This document shows positions 51,346 through 59,804 of a stretch of DNA of 64,000 bases, piece by piece (within the stretch, counting starts at the first letter, position 1; each line of letters opens with the position of its first letter). Below the pieces are notes generated by a model. The model did not search any database. It was not told where the DNA came from and saw only the letters and a program-made list of their open reading frames with translations. Source of the DNA: GCA-2731375 sp964631725 (GTDB taxonomy: Bacteria > Pseudomonadota > Alphaproteobacteria > GCA-2731375); assembly GCA_964631725.1 (NCBI GenBank), contig CAZVYX010000022.1:1-64000 (forward strand). The letters are read 5' to 3'. Made by a program: the position numbers and the translations under genes.

Positions 51346-51848
51346 TAGCCTGCTTTCGACAGGGCATGGGCCCCGAAGCGGGCCGCGCTTTGCTTGTAGC
51401 GCCTGGTGGAAAACAACACATGGTGCGGCATCTGGCCCAGGGGGAGTTGTTCGTTCAATTGCCTTACCTGCGCCGATACATCGGCCCGTTCCTTGCCATG
51501 CACCATGGCGAACAGGTTGTAGGGCCAAACGGGCGGTTGACGGTGCCTACGGTAACATAGGGTGACGAAAGGATAGGCCGCCAGATCCGCGCCCAGGGCG
51601 TCGACCTGATCGTCGGGAACATCCCAGACCGACATGGCGTTGGCCCGATAGCCCAATTCGTGATGCCGTACAATCAGGCCGAAACGGCGAATTATGCCCC
51701 CCTCCACCAGGCGGTGTAGTCGCTCGATAACATCGTCTTCCGACAAACCCAAGGGTCCGCCGATCTCGGCATAGGGGCGGGAGACCAGGGGCAAGCCGTC
51801 GGCCAGGCGGGCCAACAGACGGTGATCCATGTCTTCCACTTCGATCAT
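51345..51848 (-). CDS. nirL: NirL, siroheme decarboxylase subunit (AsnC-like)
   Basis: A 167-residue subunit closely similar to NirH here: GYRANAMSVWDVPDDQV, TLCYRRHRQPPVWPYNLFAMVHGKERADV and STRRYKQSAARF. The N-terminus (MIEVEDMDHRLLARLADGLPLVSRPY) carries the HTH-like part. It acts with NirD in the DL decarboxylase pair. The start overlaps the nirD stop by four bases (ATGA), which implies coupled translation and a fixed stoichiometry. Confidence 0.9.
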   Translation of the reverse strand: MIEVEDMDHRLLARLADGLPLVSRPYAEIGGPLGLSEDDVIERLHRLVEGGIIRRFGLIVRHHELGYRANAMSVWDVPDDQVDALGADLAAYPFVTLCYRRHRQPPVWPYNLFAMVHGKERADVSAQVRQLNEQLPLGQMPHHVLFSTRRYKQSAARFGAHALSKAG

Positions 51849-52303
51849 AAGCTGAACCCCAGATCGATATGATATTCGGCCACCAGCGGCAGCTTAATCG
51901 GCGCCAGACCGGTCTCGGCCTCAATCTCCGCCAGGGCCTGGTCCAGTGCTGCATCATCCGCCGCCGTGACGACAAACCACAAATTGATGTCGTGTTCACG
52001 GGCATAATTGTGATTGACGGCGGCAAGCGCGCTGACCTGATCGGCGACAGCATCCAGACGATCGGGGGGCACCGCCAGGGCCGCCAGCGTGGAGGCACCG
52101 GCGCTGTTGGGCCGCACCGTGGCGCCGATCCGGCCCAGGATACCGCGTTCCGCCAAATCGGCCAGCATGGCCAGCAGCTCATCCTCGCGCATGTCCATGG
52201 CCGCCGCCATGGCCGCATAGGGCCGCGCCTGCAAGGGAAAGTCCCGCTGATAGCGGTTCAGCAGATCCCGCTCCGTCTCCGAGATGGACTGAACCGCCGC
52301 CAT
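51845..52303 (-). CDS. nirD: NirD, siroheme decarboxylase subunit (AsnC-like)
   Basis: A 152-residue subunit of the NirD/NirG type: LLNRYQRDFPLQARPYAAMA, GRIGATVRPNSAGASTLAALAVPPDRLDAV, HNYAREHDINLWFVVTA and EIEAETGLAPIKLPL. First of the four decarboxylase genes in the operon and 4 bases downstream of nirF. The enzyme acts on siroheme in the cytosol. Confidence 0.92.
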   Translation of the reverse strand: MAAVQSISETERDLLNRYQRDFPLQARPYAAMAAAMDMREDELLAMLADLAERGILGRIGATVRPNSAGASTLAALAVPPDRLDAVADQVSALAAVNHNYAREHDINLWFVVTAADDAALDQALAEIEAETGLAPIKLPLVAEYHIDLGFSL

Positions 52304-52307
52304 GGCG

Positions 52308-53498
52308 CTATAGCCCGATCCGATTGGCCCGGGCGGTAAGGAAAATGCCCGACGGCTTTTGCGCCGGCAGGGTGTTCAGGCGTGCGAAACTTTCGGTGTC
52401 ATAAACATCGACCCGGTCGGCATCACGCACGGAAATCCAAACCTGTTCACCCCGTGGCGTAAACTCCAAATGCAATACCGCCTTGCCCGGTTTGAATTCA
52501 TGGATGATCTTCCGGCTGGGTACGTCGATGACCTGCACCGTGTCATTGCGCGGATGCGCGAAGTTCACCCAGACCTGCCGGCCGTCGGGCCGGGCAACGG
52601 CAAAGATCGGCTGGCCATGGACGGCAATCCGCCCGACCTCGCGCCAGCTTCCCGGCTCCACCATCAGCACCTCGTGCCGGCCCACGGCGGGCAGAAAAAT
52701 GACATCACCCGCCCTGGCCCAGCCTTCCAAATGGGGCATTTTGTAGACCGGCATCTTTTCTTCGCCCCGGCCATAGCCGTCCAGGATGCGGCGCACGCCC
52801 TTTTCCGGCTGCCATAGATCCAGCATCGCCATGCCGTCCTCGCCGAACAGACCGGCGATGTAATAGCGCCCGTCGTCGGTGATCAGGCCGTCATAGGGCA
52901 GTTCGCCAATATCAGGATATTTGCTGAGCTTCATGTTCGCTCGGTCGGAAAAATCGGCGATCCAGATTTCGCCCGCGTCATAGAGCGAGAAGATGAAGCG
53001 CTGCCCCGGCGCATCCGCCAGGCCAACCACTTTCGAGAGGCCGCTGCCGTCGCTGGCCTGGGCCGGAATGTCGGCCACCAGCGCCAAACTGGCGGCGTCG
53101 AACACCTTGACGCCGCCCGGCTTGTAGTTGGAAACGGCGACCAGACTGCCGTCTTGCGAGATCGCGCCGCCAATGCTGTTGCCTGACTGTACGACCCGGT
53201 TGACGATGCGTTGTTGCAGAATGTCGACCTTGCTCAGGCCGCCGTCCCGGCCAAAGATATAGGCGTAGCGCCCATCGCGCGAATAAACGGCGGAGGCATG
53301 GCTCAAATCGCCCAGTCCCTTGACCCGGCCCAGGGCGGTCCGCCGCGATGTTTCGATGATTTGTATGCTGCCATGGGCCCGCTCGATCACCAGGCCCAGA
53401 TCGCCGGTGCCGCGCATCGCTGGTTCGGCCTGGCTTTGGGCGGCCGCCACCGTGGAAAGATACAGCAGGGCAAACGCGATAATGGCGGAAAATCTCAT
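52308..53498 (-). CDS. nirF: NirF, heme d1 biosynthesis beta-propeller protein
   Basis: A 396-residue propeller protein related to the d1 domain of NirS but with no CxxCH heme c site. It has a Sec-type signal (MRFSAIIAFALLYLSTVAAAQ), then GDLGLVIERAHGSIQIIET, YIFGRDGGLSKVDI, VAVSNYKPGGVKVFD, YDGLITDDGRYYIAGLFGEDG and LHLEFTPRGEQVWISVRD. In Pseudomonas, NirF is a periplasmic lipoprotein that makes the dihydro-d1 substrate for NirN; here no clear lipobox is seen. It overlaps nirC by four bases. Confidence 0.94.
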   Translation of the reverse strand: MRFSAIIAFALLYLSTVAAAQSQAEPAMRGTGDLGLVIERAHGSIQIIETSRRTALGRVKGLGDLSHASAVYSRDGRYAYIFGRDGGLSKVDILQQRIVNRVVQSGNSIGGAISQDGSLVAVSNYKPGGVKVFDAASLALVADIPAQASDGSGLSKVVGLADAPGQRFIFSLYDAGEIWIADFSDRANMKLSKYPDIGELPYDGLITDDGRYYIAGLFGEDGMAMLDLWQPEKGVRRILDGYGRGEEKMPVYKMPHLEGWARAGDVIFLPAVGRHEVLMVEPGSWREVGRIAVHGQPIFAVARPDGRQVWVNFAHPRNDTVQVIDVPSRKIIHEFKPGKAVLHLEFTPRGEQVWISVRDADRVDVYDTESFARLNTLPAQKPSGIFLTARANRIGL

Positions 53499-53860
53499 TG
53501 TTCAACTTTCATTGTCTGGCCCGTCTTCATGGCCCGCACCAGGAAGGCGGCTTCCTTTTCCTCAAGCAGAAAACGCCAGGGCGGCATCGGCGTGCCCGGC
53601 AGGCCCTGCATGATGATTTCCACCAGCGCCTCGTCGGGCTTGTCGGCAAGATTGCCGGGCAATAGCGGCGAACCCAGTCCGCCCTTCAGGGTCAGACCAT
53701 GGCAGGAGCCGCAATCCTGCTGCAGAAGATACAGCAGCTCCTTCTGCCGTGGTGCCGGGATGGCGCTTTCGCCCCATGCGGGAGAGCTTGCGGTCAGGGC
53801 AGCGGCGAGGGCCGTGGTCAGGCAGGTCTTAGCCGCCCACGGCGGAATTCGGCTGTTCAT
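53495..53860 (-). CDS. nirC: NirC, small periplasmic cytochrome c
   Basis: A 121-residue mono-heme cytochrome c with a signal segment (CLTTALAAALTASSPAWGE) and the heme site C50-x2-C53-H54 (QQDCGSCHGLTLKGGLG). A distal Met ligand is probably in GTPMPPW. NirC can donate electrons to NirS or act during heme d1 insertion. The ATG at 53860 lies within the last 32 bases of nirE; earlier in-frame codons are inside nirE. Confidence 0.92.
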   Translation of the reverse strand: MNSRIPPWAAKTCLTTALAAALTASSPAWGESAIPAPRQKELLYLLQQDCGSCHGLTLKGGLGSPLLPGNLADKPDEALVEIIMQGLPGTPMPPWRFLLEEKEAAFLVRAMKTGQTMKVEQ

Positions 53861-54620
53861 TGCTCTGCTCGGCGTCCGGCTCCAGGCCCAAGATGGCATG
53901 CAGGGCCACGACCTGGCCGACGACAAAAAGTACCGGGCCCACGAAATCGGCGGCCTTGGCATCGCCCCCCAGATTTTCCAACGTCGAAACAATGTGCCGC
54001 TGTGCCGGTGTACTGCCATTGTTTATCGCGGCGGCGGGCAGCGTGGGATCGGCGCCGTGTTCAATCAGTTTGGCGGTGATCTGCTCGACGTTCGCCATGC
54101 CCATGTAAATGACCAGGGTGGTCGAAGGATCGGTCAGGCCCTGCCAGTCGAAATCCAGTTCACTGTCTTCCCGGCAATGGCCGGTCAGATAACGCACGCC
54201 CGTCGCCAGACCCCGGTGGGTCAAGGGCATGCCCACGGCGGCCGAGCAGGCGGAGGCCGAGGTTATGCCCGGTACCACTTCAAAGGGGACGCCGTTTTCC
54301 ACCAATGTCATGGCCTCTTCTGAGCCGCGGCCGAAAACGTATGGATCACCACCCTTCAGGCGCACGACATTGCGCCCGGCCTTGGCCAGACGAACCAGCA
54401 ACTGATTGATCTCGGGTTGGGGAATGGGATGATTATGGGGCTGTTTACCGACACTGATAAGCGTTGCGCCGGCTGGGATCAGGGCCAGAATATTGGCGGA
54501 AACCAAGCGGTCATAGACCACCACTTCAGCCGCTTGCAGCAAACGGTGGGCCTTCATCGTCAACAGGTCGGGATCTCCCGGCCCGGCGCCGACAAGAAAC
54601 ACTGTACTTGCTTCAGTCAT
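53829..54620 (-). CDS. nirE: NirE, uroporphyrinogen-III C-methyltransferase
   Basis: A 263-residue SAM-dependent tetrapyrrole methylase. It shows TVFLVGAGPGDPDLLTMKAHRLLQAAEVVVYDRLV, RLKGGDPYVFGRGSEE, EVVPGITSASACSAAVGMPLTHRG and VIYMGMANVEQI. It methylates uroporphyrinogen III at C2 and C7 to give precorrin-2, the first dedicated step to heme d1. No CysG-type dehydrogenase/ferrochelatase domain is fused to it. It begins 102 bases after nirS, beyond a strong hairpin. Confidence 0.95.
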   Translation of the reverse strand: MTEASTVFLVGAGPGDPDLLTMKAHRLLQAAEVVVYDRLVSANILALIPAGATLISVGKQPHNHPIPQPEINQLLVRLAKAGRNVVRLKGGDPYVFGRGSEEAMTLVENGVPFEVVPGITSASACSAAVGMPLTHRGLATGVRYLTGHCREDSELDFDWQGLTDPSTTLVIYMGMANVEQITAKLIEHGADPTLPAAAINNGSTPAQRHIVSTLENLGGDAKAADFVGPVLFVVGQVVALHAILGLEPDAEQSNEQPNSAVGG

Positions 54621-54679
54621 CTGGAACGTCCCCTGCGATCACACGCAATCTACACTCATAGTAGCTGATAGTAGCGGAC

Positions 54680-54715
54680 GGCGGGATCGAAAAAGTTAAT
54701 TTTTTCGATCCCGCC
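54680..54715 (-). other. Perfect hairpin between nirS and nirE
   Basis: GGCGGGATCGAAAAA (54680-54694) is a perfect 15-base inverted repeat of 54701-54715 with a 6-base loop. It begins 7 bases after the nirS stop. The A/T runs are inside the stem rather than after it, so it resembles an mRNA-stabilising or processing hairpin, or a leaky terminator, more than a standard intrinsic terminator. It could make nirS transcripts more abundant than those for the d1 genes. Confidence 0.75.
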
Positions 54716-54722
54716 TAGAGTC

Positions 54723-56471
54723 TTAATAGACGTCCTTCCGCGTATTGTAAAAGTTGAACTTGCCGGTCGGAGTGACCAGGCGTTTGTCACGGATGACATG
54801 TTTCAACTTCCGGGTCTTGTCATCGACGATGACGATGGCGGATTCCTCGCTGGCGGAATTCCAGACCGAGAACCAAACCTCATCACCGGCTTTGTTGTAT
54901 TCGCCTTGCACGACCCGGCGGACACCTTCGGTGATGCCCGACCATTCGCCGATCGGCAGCACTTCGTATTCCTTGGAGGGGTCGTTCAGATCGAACACCG
55001 CGATGGACGAGGATACCTCGGCCTCCGGGTTAAGCGGCGTGTCCACATACAGGTTCTTGGACTTCGGATGGGTCTTGACGAACAGCGAACCGCCGCCCTG
55101 ACCTTCCAAAACCTGCACCACTTTCCAGGCGTACTGTGGATGCCCGGAGGGATCGGTGCCGATCAGGGAGATTGTTTCATCGCCCAGATGCGAGGTGGCC
55201 CAGACCGGCCCGAACTTGGGATGGTCAAAGTTCGCGCCACGGCCCGGATGCGGCGTCGTTCCAACTTCAACGATCTTCACAAGTTTGCGCCGCTTGGTAT
55301 CGATCACGGCGATCTTGTTGGAGGCGTTGGCCGCGGACATGAAGTAGCGTCCGGAGGAATCAAAGCCGCCGTCGTGGAGGAAGCGGGCCGTATCGATCGA
55401 GGTTATGCTCAGGGCCTTCAGAGAGGAATAGTTGACCATCAAGACCTTGCCGGTTTCCTTCACGTTGATCAGGAAATCGGGATGATAATGGGAGCCAACG
55501 ATGGCCGCGACCCGTGGTTCGGGATGGTATTCCCCGGTGCCGACGGTCATGCCGCGGGTAGAAACCACTTTCCGTGGCTTCAATGTATTGCCGTCCATGA
55601 TAACGAATTGCGGCGGCCAATAGGCACCGGCCACGGCATAGACGTCTTCCCAGCCCTTCATCTTCGAGGTTTCGACCGAACGGGCCTCGCTGCCGACCTT
55701 GATTTCCGCCACCGTTGTCGGCGGATCCATGAACATGTCGATCAGGTTGACTTTGGCGTCCCGGCCGATCACGAACAGATAGCGTCCGGAAGCGGATATA
55801 CGTGAGATATGCACCGCATAGCCGGTATCGATGATCTGCTTGATTTCCTTCGAGGCGCCGTCGATCAGGGCAATTTGACCGGTATCACGCAAGGTGACCG
55901 AGAACAGATTGTCCAGATCAAGCTTGTTCATCTGCTTTCTGGGCCGCTTGTCGACGGGCACGTGCACTTTCCATGAGGCCGTGATCTGCGCCATGCCGAA
56001 TTCCGGCGGCTGGGCCGGATCCATCAGCAAATAGGCGGCCATCATGTCAATTTGTTCCTTGGTCAAGCCGCCGCCATCGCCCCAGTTCGGCATGCCGCCG
56101 GGCGAGCCGTAGGTGATGAAGTCCCGCAGATATTCAAAACCGCGTTCCCGCGTAACCTTGGGAGTCAACGGCTTGCCCGTCGCGCCCTTGCGCAGGACAC
56201 CATGGCAGCCGGCGCAACGCTCGAAATAAATCTGATTAACTTTTTGATAGTTGGCCGCCGAAAGGGTCGGCAAACCAGGCTTGCTGCCCGGTTGATCAAC
56301 CTTTTCATCGCGCAAAACATCCAATCTTGGCGTGTACTTGCCGCCTGGCGATGATTCATGCTTCTTCAAGTCGGACTTGGACGGAGCATCCGCCGCAAGC
56401 GATGTAACGGGGCCGAACGCTAGCGCAACCGCAACCAGTGCTCCGGACAATTTGATTATAGGCAAGGACAT
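54723..56471 (-). CDS. nirS: NirS, cytochrome cd1 nitrite reductase
   Basis: A 582-residue periplasmic enzyme that reduces nitrite to NO in denitrification. A Sec signal (LSGALVAVALAFGPVTSLAAD) precedes the cytochrome c domain with heme site C86-x2-C89-H90 (FERCAGCHGVLRKG) and GMPNWGDGGGLT. The d1 propeller contains YVDTPLNPE and the heme-pocket segments AVHISRISASGRYLFVIGRD, EPRVAAIVGSHYHPDFLINVKE, HDGGFDSSGRYFM and PHPGRGANFDHP. The ATG at 56471 has GGGAG five bases upstream. Its promoter contains an FNR/NNR-type dyad. Confidence 0.97.
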   Translation of the reverse strand: MSLPIIKLSGALVAVALAFGPVTSLAADAPSKSDLKKHESSPGGKYTPRLDVLRDEKVDQPGSKPGLPTLSAANYQKVNQIYFERCAGCHGVLRKGATGKPLTPKVTRERGFEYLRDFITYGSPGGMPNWGDGGGLTKEQIDMMAAYLLMDPAQPPEFGMAQITASWKVHVPVDKRPRKQMNKLDLDNLFSVTLRDTGQIALIDGASKEIKQIIDTGYAVHISRISASGRYLFVIGRDAKVNLIDMFMDPPTTVAEIKVGSEARSVETSKMKGWEDVYAVAGAYWPPQFVIMDGNTLKPRKVVSTRGMTVGTGEYHPEPRVAAIVGSHYHPDFLINVKETGKVLMVNYSSLKALSITSIDTARFLHDGGFDSSGRYFMSAANASNKIAVIDTKRRKLVKIVEVGTTPHPGRGANFDHPKFGPVWATSHLGDETISLIGTDPSGHPQYAWKVVQVLEGQGGGSLFVKTHPKSKNLYVDTPLNPEAEVSSSIAVFDLNDPSKEYEVLPIGEWSGITEGVRRVVQGEYNKAGDEVWFSVWNSASEESAIVIVDDKTRKLKHVIRDKRLVTPTGKFNFYNTRKDVY

Positions 56472-56503
56472 CTCTGCTCCCAAGAATATGGATGAATTGC
56501 GCG

Positions 56504-56509
56504 ATATTA
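56504..56509 (-). promoter_or_regulatory. Putative -10 element of the nirS promoter
   Basis: TAATAT on the minus strand. It predicts a transcript start near 56497, about 41 bases from the centre of the FNR/NNR dyad (56537.5) and about 25 bases before the nirS ATG. This is the geometry of a class II FNR-type promoter. Confidence 0.55.
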
Positions 56510-56530
56510 GGGGTTTTGAAAGCCCATTCC

Positions 56531-56544
56531 TTGACCATGATCAT
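56531..56544. promoter_or_regulatory. FNR/NNR-type site midway between nirS and nirI
   Basis: TTGAC-CATG-ATCAT matches the FNR/NNR consensus TTGAT-N4-ATCAA at 8 of 10 fixed positions. Its centre is 66.5 bases from the nirS ATG and 67.5 from the nirI ATG. One bound regulator could therefore activate both directions under low oxygen or NO. Which CRP/FNR family protein binds cannot be told; none is encoded in the window. Confidence 0.7.
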
Positions 56545-56604
56545 GTCGAAGCAAGAAAATTATCTGCATTCTAAGTGCCAGAGAACGAGCGAGCGGAGTT
56601 ATCC

Positions 56605-58833
56605 ATGTCTGGACGGCGCCACGGCTGGGACGGCCATGGGTTCAATCCTGGCCCCCGAGTGCCTTGGCAAGGTGTGGCCTTGTCCGGGCTACTACGCCTG
56701 TGCCTGCTCCTGTGTCTGGCCATGATCGCCGTGCCCGCGCTGGCGAAGCAGGGCGAGCGCATTGGACCGGAGAGCCTGTCGCAGATTTTTCCCAGGGCGG
56801 ATCGGGCCGCTTCACTTGCGGGCAAGCCCCTGGCCGCCTCGGTTTTCAAGGATGGCGCGCGAATTGGCTATGTATTTTCCACCCAGGACGTCGTTGGGTC
56901 GGTTGGATTTTCCGGCCAACCCATTGATATTCTTGTCGGTATTACCAATAAGGGCCTGATAACCGGGGCTAAGCTGCGCAGCCACAACGAGCCGATCCTG
57001 GTGATCGGCATCCCCGATCAGGCATTGTTAGATTTCGTTGCTGGTTTTGCCAGCGTCGATATCCATCAGCCGGGACAAGTGCGTGAAGGCGGCAAGGACG
57101 GTGCGCTGCCCGACGCAATTTCGGGCGCCACCATCTCCAGCGCGGTGATCAGCGATTCCATCATTCGCGCGGCCCGTACGGTGGCCCGCAGCCGTGGTTT
57201 GCTGGAAGGGGCGCGGGCCGAGGTCCGCCTGGATCGGGAGACTTTCGAGCCCGCCGATTGGCAGGAACTTCGCGCCGATGGATCTATTACCCATATGGTA
57301 CTCAACTATGGCAGAATCGAACAGGCCTACCGTGACCGGGTTGCCATTCCCGGCGCCGAATTCCCCGGCAACCGCGCGCCGGAAGACCTTTATTCGGAAC
57401 TCTATACCGCACTGATCACGCCGCCGCGGGTGGGCCAGAATTTGCTTGGTGCGCAGGCATTCAATCGTCTTTTGAGTAAGATGAAGCCGAATGATCAGGC
57501 CATATTCATCGCCGGCAACGGGATCTATTCCTACAAGGGAACACGCTATCGCCGTTCCGGCCTGTTCGACCGCATTCAGATCGTGCAGGGCGACAAGATT
57601 ATCCGGCTGGTCAAGAAGCACTACCACTTCGTCGAGAGCCTGAAGGTCGCCACCGCGCCGCAACTGCGGGAAACCGGGGTTTTTGTCCTGCCCGCCGACA
57701 CCGGTTTCGACCCTTTGGCCGACTGGCGCCTGGAATTGCTGGTCAGCCGGGAAACCAAACAGGGCGGTATGGTGCATTTAGATTTCCCCTTGTCCTATAG
57801 CCTGCCGAAGCATTACCGCCTCGGCGAGACCGCCGCCGAAGAAGTGTCGTCAAGCGGTCAGGTGGACCGGGTGCTGGTCTATTTGCAGCAGCAACTGACC
57901 CAGGGCGAGCCCGCCCTCTGGCTGCGCAACTGGCGGGACCGGGCGGGCCGGATCGCGACGCTGCTGGGGCTGCTGGCGATCCTGAGTGCGATCCTGGTCT
58001 TTCAGGACAATCTGGTGCAGCGTCAACGGCTTTACCGTCCGGTGCGGCTGGTTTATCTGGCCGTGACCCTGGTCTGGATCGGCTGGTACGCCGGGGCGCA
58101 ATTATCGGTGATCAATGTCCTGACCTTCGTGCAATCCCTGCTGACCGGTTTCCGCTGGGAGTTTTTCCTGCTTGATCCGTTGATCTTCATTCTGTGGGGT
58201 TATGTTGCCGTAACCCTGCTGTTCTGGGGCCGGGGGGTGTTTTGCGGCTGGCTTTGCCCATTTGGCGCCTTGCAGGAATTGATGAACGAGGGTGCGCGGC
58301 TGTTGCGCATTCCGCAGATTACCGTGCCCTTCGCGCTGCACGAACGGCTGTGGCCGATCAAGCACATTATCTTCCTCGGCCTGTTCGCGGTCTCGCTGCA
58401 TTCGACGGTGCTGGCCATTGCCGGCTCGGAAGTGGAGCCGTTCAAGACCGCCGTCTCAATGCATTTCGTGCGCCATTGGCCGTTCGTCGTCTATGTCGGC
58501 GGTCTGCTGTTCATGGGCCTGTTTATCGAGCGGTTCTTCTGCCGCTATCTGTGCCCCCTGGGCGCGGCCCTGGCCATACCGGCCCGGCTGCGTATGTTCG
58601 AATGGCTGAAGCGGCGCTTTCAATGCGGTCGGGAATGCCGCCTGTGCGATGTCCGCTGCACGGTGCAGGCGATCCACCCCAATGGCTCGATCAATCCCAA
58701 TGAATGCATTCATTGTCTGGCCTGTCAGGCAAATTTCTATGACGAACGAACCTGTCCGCCCCTGGTGGCCCGGCGTAAACGGCAGGAAGAACGGGCCGCG
58801 CGGCAGGCCGCATACGTGGAAAGGGCGAGCTGA
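56605..58833 (+). CDS. nirI: NirI, NosR-like membrane flavo-iron-sulfur protein
   Basis: A 742-residue membrane protein of the NosR/NirI family. A signal/anchor helix (~25-47) leads to a periplasmic FMN-binding domain with the flavinylation motif DAISGATISS (target Thr176). A region with several transmembrane helices follows and contains the Cys motifs CGWLCPFGALQE and CRYLCPLGAAL. The C-terminus has two 4Fe-4S clusters (CGRECRLCDVRC and CIHCLACQANFYDERTCPP). NirI is needed for nirS expression or activity in Paracoccus. The ATG at 56605 (GGAG six bases upstream) is preferred to a GTG at 56575. Its stop overlaps nirX. Confidence 0.92.
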   Translation: MSGRRHGWDGHGFNPGPRVPWQGVALSGLLRLCLLLCLAMIAVPALAKQGERIGPESLSQIFPRADRAASLAGKPLAASVFKDGARIGYVFSTQDVVGSVGFSGQPIDILVGITNKGLITGAKLRSHNEPILVIGIPDQALLDFVAGFASVDIHQPGQVREGGKDGALPDAISGATISSAVISDSIIRAARTVARSRGLLEGARAEVRLDRETFEPADWQELRADGSITHMVLNYGRIEQAYRDRVAIPGAEFPGNRAPEDLYSELYTALITPPRVGQNLLGAQAFNRLLSKMKPNDQAIFIAGNGIYSYKGTRYRRSGLFDRIQIVQGDKIIRLVKKHYHFVESLKVATAPQLRETGVFVLPADTGFDPLADWRLELLVSRETKQGGMVHLDFPLSYSLPKHYRLGETAAEEVSSSGQVDRVLVYLQQQLTQGEPALWLRNWRDRAGRIATLLGLLAILSAILVFQDNLVQRQRLYRPVRLVYLAVTLVWIGWYAGAQLSVINVLTFVQSLLTGFRWEFFLLDPLIFILWGYVAVTLLFWGRGVFCGWLCPFGALQELMNEGARLLRIPQITVPFALHERLWPIKHIIFLGLFAVSLHSTVLAIAGSEVEPFKTAVSMHFVRHWPFVVYVGGLLFMGLFIERFFCRYLCPLGAALAIPARLRMFEWLKRRFQCGRECRLCDVRCTVQAIHPNGSINPNECIHCLACQANFYDERTCPPLVARRKRQEERAARQAAYVERAS

Positions 58834-59804
58834 TGCGCAATGGCAATGACGCTTTTCTGACCCGGCGCCGCTTCATCGCCATCGCCGCCACCGCAACGCT
58901 GTTGCCGGGCGCGGCCGGCGCGCGGGCGCGGCGCTTCGAATGGCAGGGCGGGGCCCTGGGCGCCGAAGCGAAGATCGTGCTGTATCATCCCGACAAGGCG
59001 GCGGCGGAGGCCGCGATAGATGCCTGCCTGGCGGAAATTTCCCGGCTGGAGGATGAATTCAGCCTGTATCGCCCGGCTTCCGCCCTGAACCGGCTGAACG
59101 CATCGGGCCGCCTGGCCGCGCCATCCCATGATATGCGCCGCCTGCTGCAGCTTTGCCGGCGGTATGGCGATTTAAGCCAGGGGGCGTTCGATCCCTCCAT
59201 CCAGCCCCTGTGGCAATTGTACGCCGGGCATTTCGCCAGCCATCCCGACGATCCCGCCGGCCCCGACCCGGACGCCATCAGCGCGGTGCAGCGCCACATC
59301 GATTACCGGCGCATCGCCATCGGGGCCGAAGAAATACGCCTCGATGCCGGCATGGCCCTGACCCTGAACGGTATCGCCCAGGGCTACATCACCGACCGGG
59401 TCGCGGATTTGCTCCGCGATAGGGGTTGGTCAAACGTCTTGTTGAACCTGGGCGAGATCCGCGCCCTGCCCGGACGCTCCTGGTCGGTGGCGCTGCCTGG
59501 GAATGGCCCGGCGCTGGATCTAAGCAATGCCGCCGTCGCCACCTCGGCCGGCGCGGGCAGTCCCTTCGCCGGCCCCGACGGCCCACATCATCTGTTGCAC
59601 CCGGCTACGGGTCGCAGCGCCGGGCGCTACGCCTCCGTCAGCGTTCTGGCCCGCACGGCGACCGCCGCCGATGCCCTGTCCACGGCACTATATCTATCGC
59701 CGCCCGAAAATGCCGCCGATCTGCTGGCGAGGGGCGGCGGGCGGCAAGCCTGGCTGCGTGAGGCCAAGGGCGGCCTCAGGCACCTCGTGGCCCGAACAGG
59801 ATAA
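58833..59804 (+). CDS. nirX: NirX/ApbE family FAD:protein FMN transferase
   Basis: A 323-residue ApbE-like enzyme that attaches FMN to a Thr in SGAT motifs of exported flavoproteins, most likely NirI. A Tat-type signal is visible (TRRRFIAIAATATLLPG). The core includes LEDEFSLYRPASALNRLNASG, GAFDPSIQPLW, TLNGIAQGYITDRVADLLRD, NVLLNLGEIRALPG, LLHPATGRSAGRYASVSVLARTATAADALSTALYL. Its ATG overlaps the nirI stop (ATGA-type TGATG), giving the nirI-nirX pair known from Paracoccus. The end overlaps the convergent YnfA-type gene by 29 bases. Confidence 0.92.
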   Translation: MRNGNDAFLTRRRFIAIAATATLLPGAAGARARRFEWQGGALGAEAKIVLYHPDKAAAEAAIDACLAEISRLEDEFSLYRPASALNRLNASGRLAAPSHDMRRLLQLCRRYGDLSQGAFDPSIQPLWQLYAGHFASHPDDPAGPDPDAISAVQRHIDYRRIAIGAEEIRLDAGMALTLNGIAQGYITDRVADLLRDRGWSNVLLNLGEIRALPGRSWSVALPGNGPALDLSNAAVATSAGAGSPFAGPDGPHHLLHPATGRSAGRYASVSVLARTATAADALSTALYLSPPENAADLLARGGGRQAWLREAKGGLRHLVARTG

